Shown here piece after piece: positions 58,277 through 64,000 of a DNA stretch of 64,000 nucleotides. Origin of the DNA: Pseudofrancisella aestuarii (GTDB lineage Bacteria > Pseudomonadota > Gammaproteobacteria > Francisellales > Francisellaceae); assembly GCF_003574475.2 (NCBI RefSeq), contig NZ_QLIS02000002.1, forward strand, positions 186,001 through 250,000, in the 5' to 3' direction. Both the position numbers and the translations under genes were made by a program. A model generated the notes under the pieces. It saw only the letters and a program-made list of their open reading frames with translations. It was not told the origin of the DNA and ran no database searches. Numbering within the stretch: the first letter of the stretch is position 1; the number at the start of each line of letters is the position of its first letter.

Positions 58277-59207
58277 TCCTAGGGGGTTCTGTGCAGGGGT
58301 TAGTAGAGCAGTAGAAACTGTAGAAAAAGTTTTAGAAGTTGAAAAACATCCTGTATATGTTCGACATGAGGTTGTTCATAATAGAGTTGTTGTTGATTCG
58401 CTAAAGCAAAAAGGTGTTATCTTTGTTAAAGAAATAGATGAGGTTCCTAATGATGCTGTTTGTATTTTCAGTGCGCATGGTGTTTCTCTAGCTGTTGAAG
58501 AAGAGGCCGCTAAAAGAAACCTTGTTCTATACGATGCAACTTGTCCTTTAGTTACTAAAGTTCATAGAGGCGTTAGACTAGCTAGTAATAATAATTCTGA
58601 ATGTATTTTAATAGGTCATAAAGGTCACCCAGAAGTTCAGGGAACTATGGGGCAGTATCGTAGTGAAATTGGAGCGATTTATTTAGTAGAAAATGAAGAA
58701 GATATTAAAAAACTAAATGTTAAAGACCCTTATAATTTATATTATGCGACACAGACAACACTTTCTGTTGATGAAACCAAGAGTATTATAGAGGCATTGC
58801 AAGAAAAATATCCTCAGATTCAGGGTCCTAAAAAAGAAGATATATGTTATGCAACCCAAAATAGGCAAACTGCTATAAAGGCGATGCTTAGCCACATAGA
58901 TGTATTGATTGTGGTAGGTTCGAAAAATAGTTCTAACTCTAATAGGCTATGTGAATTAGCAACACTAAATAAAGTCGATTCATATTTAGTTGATGATGTA
59001 AATGCTATTAAAGCTGAATGGTTTGAAAGTAAGAAGGCTTGTGGCGTTAGTGCTGGCGCCTCTGCTCCAGAATATTTGGTTAAAGAAGTGGTTTCCAAAA
59101 TATCTGATCTTTGTGAATCAGATGTTTCTGTTGAAGATTTTGAAGGTATTAAAGAGGAAATATATTTCCCTTTACCAAGGTTATTAAAGCAAAAGTTGGA
59201 AAAGTAG
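58257..59207 (+). CDS. ispH: 4-hydroxy-3-methylbut-2-enyl diphosphate reductase
   Basis: A 316-residue IspH (LytB), the last step of the MEP pathway, making IPP and DMAPP. Fe-S cluster cysteines are Cys12 (RGFCAG), Cys96-like (DATCPLV) and a third in ICYATQNRQ. Motifs HEVVHNRVVVDSL and HKGHPEVQGTMGQ also fit. It begins inside the end of slpA and is followed by the next gene after one base. Confidence 0.97.
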   Translation: MKILLANPRGFCAGVSRAVETVEKVLEVEKHPVYVRHEVVHNRVVVDSLKQKGVIFVKEIDEVPNDAVCIFSAHGVSLAVEEEAAKRNLVLYDATCPLVTKVHRGVRLASNNNSECILIGHKGHPEVQGTMGQYRSEIGAIYLVENEEDIKKLNVKDPYNLYYATQTTLSVDETKSIIEALQEKYPQIQGPKKEDICYATQNRQTAIKAMLSHIDVLIVVGSKNSSNSNRLCELATLNKVDSYLVDDVNAIKAEWFESKKACGVSAGASAPEYLVKEVVSKISDLCESDVSVEDFEGIKEEIYFPLPRLLKQKLEK

Positions 59208-59208
59208 T

Positions 59209-59571
59209 ATGCAAAGATCAATACGTGGCGCTATAACCATAGAAAAAGACACAAGAGATAATGTAATAGCTGCAACAAAAGAACTGTTGAAGAAAATCGT
59301 TGAAGTTAATGGAGTTGATATCGAAAGTATAGTTAATATAATTTTTACAACTACTCCAGATATAAAGTCAGAGTTTCCGCCAGTTGCTGCAAGAGAGATA
59401 GGTTTTAGTGATGTTCCTTTATTAACTTGTCAAGAAATAGACTGTGAAAAGGGGTTAAAGCTTTGTATAAGATTGATGTTGACATATAATACAAGCAAGA
59501 AGCAGAAAGAAATTAAGCACATCTATTTGAAAGGTGCTGGAAAACTTAGACCTGATTTAAGTAATTTTTAA
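59209..59571 (+). CDS. aroH: Chorismate mutase, AroH-type
   Basis: A 120-residue monofunctional chorismate mutase of the trimeric AroH class, as in Bacillus. The catalytic arginine set fits Arg6 in MQRSIRGA and the later CIRLMLTYN. It rearranges chorismate to prephenate for Phe and Tyr. AroH-type enzymes are less common in gammaproteobacteria, which often use fused AroQ types. It lies between ispH and pssA in one transcript. Confidence 0.9.
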   Translation: MQRSIRGAITIEKDTRDNVIAATKELLKKIVEVNGVDIESIVNIIFTTTPDIKSEFPPVAAREIGFSDVPLLTCQEIDCEKGLKLCIRLMLTYNTSKKQKEIKHIYLKGAGKLRPDLSNF

Positions 59572-59585
59572 GGAGTGTAAAAAAC

Positions 59586-60404
59586 ATGTTTTTCTTAGAT
59601 AAAGTAGATATGAAAAAATCTAAATATGTATTGCCTAGCTTATTTACTAGTGCGAGTTTGTTATTCGCATTTTTGGCGATTGTATCAGCATTTCATGGGA
59701 TGTTTGTTTCTTGTGCTGGTTATATGTTACTTTCTGGTTTTGCCGATGCGTTTGATGGAAGAGTAGCTAGGTTAACACATACTCAAACTGCTTTTGGAGC
59801 CGCATTTGATAGTTTGGCAGATGTTGTATCTTTTGGCGCAACTCCAGCATTGGTGATGTATTTCTGGGCTCTTAAAGATTTAGGAAATTTAGGGGCGGCT
59901 ATTGCTTTCTTATATTTATTGGCTGTTGCAGTAAGGTTAGCAAAGTTTGATACACAGCTTCATGTTGTTGATTTAACGGAAGATAAGATTGTTGAAAGAA
60001 AGTTATATTTTTATGGAATGCCATGTCCTGCTGGAGCTGTTACAATCTCAGGTCTTATATGGATGGGTGAAAGAACATTTATAGGTAATTATGAAATTCT
60101 AACAGTTAGTTTATCTATATTTACATGTTTATACTTAGCTTTTCTTATGGTTAGTGATATTAAATTCAGAAGCTTTAAAGATAGTGATGGAAAAGGACAT
60201 ATTAGTAAATTGTATATAATTTGTTTTATATTAATAATTTTGATGTTGTTTACTATGCCTGAGAAATTATTATATTTATTAATGATAGGTTATGCTTTAT
60301 CAGGACCAGTTTCTACATACAATCATTATAAAGCTAATAAGAATAATGATTTAAATGGTCCAAGTATTGTTGATGATAAAGAAATAATAGATGCTGAAAA
60401 GTAA
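59586..60404 (+). CDS. pssA: Phosphatidylserine synthase
   Basis: A 272-residue, multi-span CDP-alcohol phosphotransferase. The catalytic motif DGxxARxxxxxxxxGxxxDxxxD is met by DAFDGRVARLTHTQTAFG followed by AAFDSLADV. It makes phosphatidylserine from CDP-diacylglycerol and serine, leading to phosphatidylethanolamine. This is the membrane type II enzyme, unlike the E. coli PssA. It ends two bases before an opposing small exported gene. Confidence 0.94.
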   Translation: MFFLDKVDMKKSKYVLPSLFTSASLLFAFLAIVSAFHGMFVSCAGYMLLSGFADAFDGRVARLTHTQTAFGAAFDSLADVVSFGATPALVMYFWALKDLGNLGAAIAFLYLLAVAVRLAKFDTQLHVVDLTEDKIVERKLYFYGMPCPAGAVTISGLIWMGERTFIGNYEILTVSLSIFTCLYLAFLMVSDIKFRSFKDSDGKGHISKLYIICFILIILMLFTMPEKLLYLLMIGYALSGPVSTYNHYKANKNNDLNGPSIVDDKEIIDAEK

Positions 60405-60406
60405 AT

Positions 60407-60688
60407 TTATTCTCTTATTGTAAAAAAGGAATTATCACTAGGGTTTCCTTGTTCTGCTTCTATTTGTGCAGCAACTCCTCCTGGCTGAGTTAGCCACCCT
60501 GGTTCATTTGAGTGCATATCTTTGTGCTCTGTTGGTTCCCTGTATCCTATTGTGTCTCCACGTGTATCTGAGCATTTATATTCTAGAAAGCTATTTTGTT
60601 CATCAGCACAGTCTTCAGAGTAACTGCTTTGAATAGTAATAATTGATAGACTAAGCACCGAGAGTGTTGTTAAAAAAAATTTCTTCAC
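60407..60688 (-). CDS. Small exported protein with LTxPGGVA motif (1)
   Basis: A 93-residue frame from GTG at 60688, where GGAAATTAAA gives the ribosome site; an upstream TTG is in frame but less likely. It has a signal peptide (cut near SSYS-EDCADE), a cysteine pair in ECADEQ-like EDCADEQ and YKCSDTRG, and the motif WLTQPGGVAAQIE near the C terminus. The next small gene shares LT-x-PGGVA. Function unknown; likely periplasmic. Confidence 0.7.
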   Translation of the reverse strand: MKKFFLTTLSVLSLSIITIQSSYSEDCADEQNSFLEYKCSDTRGDTIGYREPTEHKDMHSNEPGWLTQPGGVAAQIEAEQGNPSDNSFFTIRE

Positions 60689-60760
60689 TTTAATTTCCAA
60701 ATTGTAAGAATTAATTCATGATAAGCCAACTTTAAATTATTTCCAATAAATTTCATCAAA

Positions 60761-60982
60761 TTAATATTCTAGAGCAACTCCTCCTGGAGCTGTTAGCGGC
60801 CCAATTTCTGCTGAGCTTGAATACATTCCTTCATCACCAGAATACATATATCCAGCATACATATTGTTAAAGCATGTATTGCCTTGGTTTACAGGGTAGT
60901 TAAAGTTATATTGAGCTGGAGTTTGAGTTGCGCATGATGAGAGGATGGCTATGTATAAAAGCATTATGGAAATTTTTTTCAT
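60761..60982 (-). CDS. Small lipoprotein with LTxPGGVA motif (2)
   Basis: A 73-residue lipoprotein with lipobox LSSC (Cys17). The mature part is Y-, N- and S-rich with a second cysteine, and ends IGPLTAPGGVALEY. The LT-x-PGGVA motif matches the adjacent small gene, and the DNA shares GCAACTCCTCCTGG exactly. No known family. A 72-base gap separates it from its partner, so the two could be one transcript. Confidence 0.65.
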   Translation of the reverse strand: MKKISIMLLYIAILSSCATQTPAQYNFNYPVNQGNTCFNNMYAGYMYSGDEGMYSSSAEIGPLTAPGGVALEY

Positions 60983-61057
60983 TAAACAAAAAATGGCATG
61001 AAAGTTAATATCTATATTAAGTTAATTTATATCTATTTCCAATAACTCTAACTTTAA

Positions 61058-61088
61058 AGTGTTTAAAACGTTTATAATTTAAAACACT
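61058..61088 (+). promoter_or_regulatory. Inverted repeat upstream of tolQ
   Basis: AGTGTTT (61058-61064) and AAACACT (61082-61088) are perfectly complementary, with a 17-base spacer. The right arm ends five bases before a TATAAT at 61093-61098, so the repeat would overlap a promoter. A repressor or activator site for the tol operon is inferred. Confidence 0.45.
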
Positions 61089-61092
61089 CATG

Positions 61093-61098
61093 TATAAT
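61093..61098 (+). promoter_or_regulatory. Candidate -10 box of the tol operon
   Basis: A perfect TATAAT 50 bases before the tolQ ATG. No good -35 box was found at 17 bases. Position and gene layout (divergent neighbour upstream) support it as the promoter of tolQRAB. Confidence 0.45.
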
Positions 61099-61147
61099 AT
61101 TTAGCGATAACATTTTATTAAGTAATTAAAACATTTTAGGGTAATTT

Positions 61148-61852
61148 ATGGGTGATAATTCTTTATCTTTATGGGGTCTTATATTAAATGCTAACTTTGT
61201 TGTTCAGCTTATAATGTTGCTTTTAGTAGCTATGTCTATATATTCTTGGGCAATTATGTTGGAGCTTAATAAGAGATTAAAAAAATATAGATTGGAAGAG
61301 TCTAGATTTGATAAGCTTTTCTGGGCTGGGCACCATATTCAAAAACTTTATGACTACTACTTACAGCATAAAGACAATATTTTTGGGAAGTCTATAATAT
61401 TTTGTTCTGCATTAAGAGAGTTTAATGGGTTAAAAGAGACCGGTGTTCTTAAGGGTGAAATAATACTCGAAGGTATGGAAAGAACAGTTAATATTGCAAT
61501 TACGCAAGAAACTAAAGAGCTTGAGAAAAAATTACCAACTCTAGGTACTATAGGAGCTATAGCTCCCTATATTGGTCTTGTTGGGACGGTATGGGGAATT
61601 ATGTCTTCTTTTAATACTCTTGGTGGAGTAGAGCAGGCGACTATATCTGTAGTAGCGCCTCATATTGCAGAGGCTCTTATAGCGACAGCTTTAGGTTTGT
61701 TTGTGGCAATTCCTGCAGTTATAGGACATAGTAAGTTTTCTAATCAAATAGATGATGTGGTTACTGGATATGAATCTTTTCAAGACGATTTATGTATATT
61801 GCTTTTGAAAGAAGCTCATAAAGATGTTGCTAGAGAACAAAATTTTCAATAA
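61148..61852 (+). CDS. tolQ: Tol-Pal system protein TolQ
   Basis: A 234-residue, three-span inner-membrane protein of the MotA/TolQ/ExbB family. It has TLGTIGAIAPYIGLVGTVWGIMSSF and ISVVAPHIAEALIATALGLFVAIPAV, the signature spans. With TolR it uses the proton gradient to energise TolA. It begins a tolQ-tolR-tolA-tolB series, and the 11-base gap to tolR suggests one transcript. Confidence 0.97.
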   Translation: MGDNSLSLWGLILNANFVVQLIMLLLVAMSIYSWAIMLELNKRLKKYRLEESRFDKLFWAGHHIQKLYDYYLQHKDNIFGKSIIFCSALREFNGLKETGVLKGEIILEGMERTVNIAITQETKELEKKLPTLGTIGAIAPYIGLVGTVWGIMSSFNTLGGVEQATISVVAPHIAEALIATALGLFVAIPAVIGHSKFSNQIDDVVTGYESFQDDLCILLLKEAHKDVAREQNFQ

Positions 61853-61863
61853 GAGATTCTAAC

Positions 61864-62304
61864 ATGAAAAAGAATAGCAGAAGAGGTGTTAGAAAAAAGA
61901 AACCAATGGTTGAAATCAATGTTGTACCATACATTGATGTTATGTTGGTGCTTTTAGTGATTTTTATGATTACTACACCTATACTAACTCAAGGTGTTAA
62001 GGTTGATTTACCTAAAGCGACATCTGAAAAAATACCTTCTAATGATAGTAAGCCAATAGTTATTACTGTAAATAAACAAGGCGAATATTTTGCTAATCAA
62101 GGTATAAATGATACTAAGACTGTATTATCTGCCAATGATTTAAAGAAAGTGGTTGTTGATTTAGAAAAGCAATATCCAAATAAGCCTGTATATGTAAGAG
62201 GTGATGCTAGTGCAACTTACGGACAGGTTGTTAGTGCAATGGCTTTAATTCAGCAGGCTGGAGTAGAAAAGGTGGGATTGGTTACTGAAGATGATAAATC
62301 CTAA
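61864..62304 (+). CDS. tolR: Tol-Pal system protein TolR
   Basis: A 146-residue TolR/ExbD protein with one N-terminal span. The proton-path aspartate is in NVVPYIDVMLVLLVIFMITTP. The periplasmic domain ends [13 protein letters not shown]. It overlaps tolA by 14 bases. Length and motifs are standard. Confidence 0.96.
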   Translation: MKKNSRRGVRKKKPMVEINVVPYIDVMLVLLVIFMITTPILTQGVKVDLPKATSEKIPSNDSKPIVITVNKQGEYFANQGINDTKTVLSANDLKKVVVDLEKQYPNKPVYVRGDASATYGQVVSAMALIQQAGVEKVGLVTEDDKS

Positions 62305-63142
62305 GCTTAAGCATATTATTGACTCTTTACAAAAGATAGTAAATGAAAAGCCATTTGTAGCTAAGTCAGTATTTATACATATAGGTATAGTCGTTGCTTT
62401 AGTTATCTTATCTAATTTAAGTGCATTAAGATTTTCTTCTGATTTGAAAATTGAAGCAGAGGTTCAAAAAAACAAACCTAAAAATATGCAAATTATTCAA
62501 GCTACCTCTATAAGTAGTTCAGAGCTTGATAGACAGATAAAAGCATATGATGATCACCAGCAAGAATTAAAGGATGCTCGAGAAAAGCTAAGAAAAGCTA
62601 AAGAAGAAGCAAGAAAGAAAGCAATAGCAAAAGCAAAACAAAAAGCAGAAGCTGAGCGTAAGGCTAAAGAAGAAGCACAACGTAAAGTTGAAGAAGAGAA
62701 AAAGGCTAAGGAAGAAGCTGAGCGTAAGGCTAAAGAAGAAGCACAACGTAAAGTTGAAGAAGAGAAAAAGGCTAAGGAAGAAGCTGAGCGTAAGGCTAAA
62801 GAAGAAGCTATAAAGAAAGCTAAAGCAGAAGCTGAAGCGAAAGCTAGAAAAGAGATTGAACAAAACCAAGCGCAGAGGGCTATCTCAAGCTATATATCAG
62901 AGTATCAAGATAGAGTAGGTAGTAACTGGATTAAAGATGATTGTCGAGGGATTTACGATCTTCCCAGAGCAATCATAAGAAATGGTAAATTTATGAGGTT
63001 AACTGGTTCGAGTGGTAATTATAGATGTGATAAATCATTAATAGATGCTATTCAAAATACCACACCTCCAGTAGTCACAAATAGTATAGCTAAGCAGACT
63101 CTTGAAAGAGAGAATGTGAGTTTTATATTTAAACAAAGTTAA
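62291..63142 (+). CDS. tolA: Tol-Pal system protein TolA
   Basis: A 283-residue TolA. The N-terminal span covers about residues 23-42, then a lysine- and glutamate-rich helical domain II (residues 80-195) with a 22-residue repeat, and domain III from about residue 200 ([19 protein letters not shown]), with two cysteines. TolA links TolQR to TolB and Pal and helps invaginate the outer membrane at division. It is shorter than E. coli TolA (421), mainly in domain II. It ends in a TAATG overlap with tolB. Confidence 0.94.
   Translation: MINPKLKHIIDSLQKIVNEKPFVAKSVFIHIGIVVALVILSNLSALRFSSDLKIEAEVQKNKPKNMQIIQATSISSSELDRQIKAYDDHQQELKDAREKLRKAKEEARKKAIAKAKQKAEAERKAKEEAQRKVEEEKKAKEEAERKAKEEAQRKVEEEKKAKEEAERKAKEEAIKKAKAEAEAKARKEIEQNQAQRAISSYISEYQDRVGSNWIKDDCRGIYDLPRAIIRNGKFMRLTGSSGNYRCDKSLIDAIQNTTPPVVTNSIAKQTLERENVSFIFKQS
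62647..62808 (+). repeat. 66-bp tandem repeat in tolA domain II
   Basis: Two full copies of a 66-base unit (62651-62716 and 62717-62782) are identical, and a third copy is identical for 26 bases. Each encodes a 22-residue helical block. The reading frame is kept, so copy number could change TolA rod length. Confidence 0.85.
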
Positions 63143-64000
63143 TGGATCAAAATATGATAAGAAAAATTCTCTCTATTTTTACAATATTTATATTTTTGTC
63201 AACAAGCTCTTATGCTGATTTAACAGCAGAGGTTACTAGTGGAGTTATACAAAAGCCATTAGTCACAGTTGTAAGTAACGATATAGTAGATGACTTTTCT
63301 CAAGGTGTTAACTCGGTAGTTACTGCTGATTTAAATAATAATGGCGCAATGGAAGCTAATGATGATATTAAATATGAGATAAAGTCTAGTCAGGATGTTC
63401 CTTGGAAAAATATAAACTCTGATTACGTTGTTTTAATTAATTATAAAAAGAATTCATCAGATAATTTTAGTGTTGAAGCAACTATCTTAAAAAGAAATGA
63501 TACTGGTTATATTAGATCAATATCTTATAACGGTATAAGCACTTCACTGAAAAGAGTTTTAGCTCATAAAATAGCTAACTATGCTTATAAAACTATTGCC
63601 GGAGATGAAGGGTTTTTCTTGACAAAGTTAGCTTATGTAAAAGTTACAAATCCATATTCTAGGTATGGAAGAATATATGAGTTAATTGTTTCTGATTATG
63701 ATGGTAATAATAAACATACTATATTAAGACAAACTGACAATCCTATTGCGACACCTTCTTGGTCGCATGATGGGAGATTTATAATTTACTCTAGTTATGT
63801 TGGTGGTAGTATGGGTATTTATACTATAGAGCTGGCAACTGGTAAGGTAAGAGAAATAGCTAAGTTTAAGGGTATAAACAGTGCTGCATCGTTCTCACCT
63901 GATGATAAGTCAATTGTTTTAGCTTTATCGAAAGGATATTCAGAGCAAACTAATATCTATGTTATGAATTTGGCAACTAAAAATTTAAAACAGCTCACTA
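63142..64000 (+). CDS. tolB: Tol-Pal protein TolB, N-terminal part (cut by window end)
   Basis: The frame starts at the ATG at 63142, overlapping the tolA stop by one base; a second ATG at 63154 is also possible. A signal peptide (FLSTSSYA) precedes the mature start DLTAEVTSG. The beta-propeller begins near the window end, with [13 protein letters not shown] and [14 protein letters not shown] blades. TolB links Pal and TolA in the periplasm. The C-terminal part is outside the window. Confidence 0.95.
   Translation, partial: MDQNMIRKILSIFTIFIFLSTSSYADLTAEVTSGVIQKPLVTVVSNDIVDDFSQGVNSVVTADLNNNGAMEANDDIKYEIKSSQDVPWKNINSDYVVLINYKKNSSDNFSVEATILKRNDTGYIRSISYNGISTSLKRVLAHKIANYAYKTIAGDEGFFLTKLAYVKVTNPYSRYGRIYELIVSDYDGNNKHTILRQTDNPIATPSWSHDGRFIIYSSYVGGSMGIYTIELATGKVREIAKFKGINSAASFSPDDKSIVLALSKGYSEQTNIYVMNLATKNLKQLT

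Noticed and set aside
62588-62869. A phenylalanine-rich minus-strand frame inside tolA.
   Set aside because: It is the complement of the K/E-rich TolA rod; the composition is an artefact of AAG/GAA codons.

Overview
The window looks like chromosome from a Francisella-type gammaproteobacterium. The DNA is very AT-rich. It carries a complete S10-spc-alpha ribosomal cluster, gammaproteobacterial envelope modules (Bam, Mla, Tol, SlpA-IspH, AmpD, an LptM-like lipoprotein), and many protein sequences and gene orders that resemble Francisella as I remember it (rplQ followed by htpG; minCDE beside mla genes). No database search was possible, so the genus is an inference. No phage, insertion sequence, CRISPR array, tRNA or rRNA gene was found, and no stretch longer than about 200 bases lacks a gene.

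Layout. 1-13594 (+): the end of rpsJ, then rplC through rpmJ with secY, then rpsM-rpsK-rpsD-rpoA-rplQ. Likely internal promoters lie before rplN and before rpsM. 13640-17671 (-): an MFS transporter and a large GH63/trehalase-like glycosidase. 17857-25644 (+): htpG behind a sigma32-like promoter, pyrG, then ndk-accD-folC-tsaE and a radical SAM/SPASM gene. 25645-29116: a PAP2 phosphatase divergent from an AmpD amidase, then two tandem exported paralogues of unknown function. 29207-34366 (-): a YfgM-like gene, bamB, a Bcr/CflA-type exporter and parE. 34543-37722 (+): hemA-prfA-prmC. 37712-39418 (-): ubiG, a squalene/phytoene-synthase-like gene and an unlisted 83-residue exported protein. mlaA (+) then faces an unusually tight minus-strand series rpmB-rpmG-minCDE-mlaFEDCB-ibaG (46217 down to 40602).

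46319-57627 holds a lipoprotein with perfect 60-bp tandem repeats, recG, class I fumarase flanked by two tiny membrane proteins, VOC, NUDIX, MarC and ArsC/YffB-type proteins, a coiled-coil lipoprotein, an NCS2 permease, dprA and an OmpA-domain lipoprotein. 57812-60404 (+) is slpA-ispH-aroH-pssA. Two small exported proteins sharing an LTxPGGVA motif follow, and the window ends in tolQ-tolR-tolA-tolB, with tolB cut by the window edge.

Taken together the region is mostly core: translation and secretion, envelope lipid asymmetry and outer-membrane assembly (Mla, Bam, Tol), division-site selection, and heme and nucleotide synthesis. The less familiar content is small exported proteins and repeat-bearing envelope proteins. 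I saw no clear novel multi-gene defence or mobile system. The best leads are the two LTxPGGVA peptides, the paralogous exported pair, the 60-bp repeat lipoprotein and the 11-gene rpmB-to-ibaG series.
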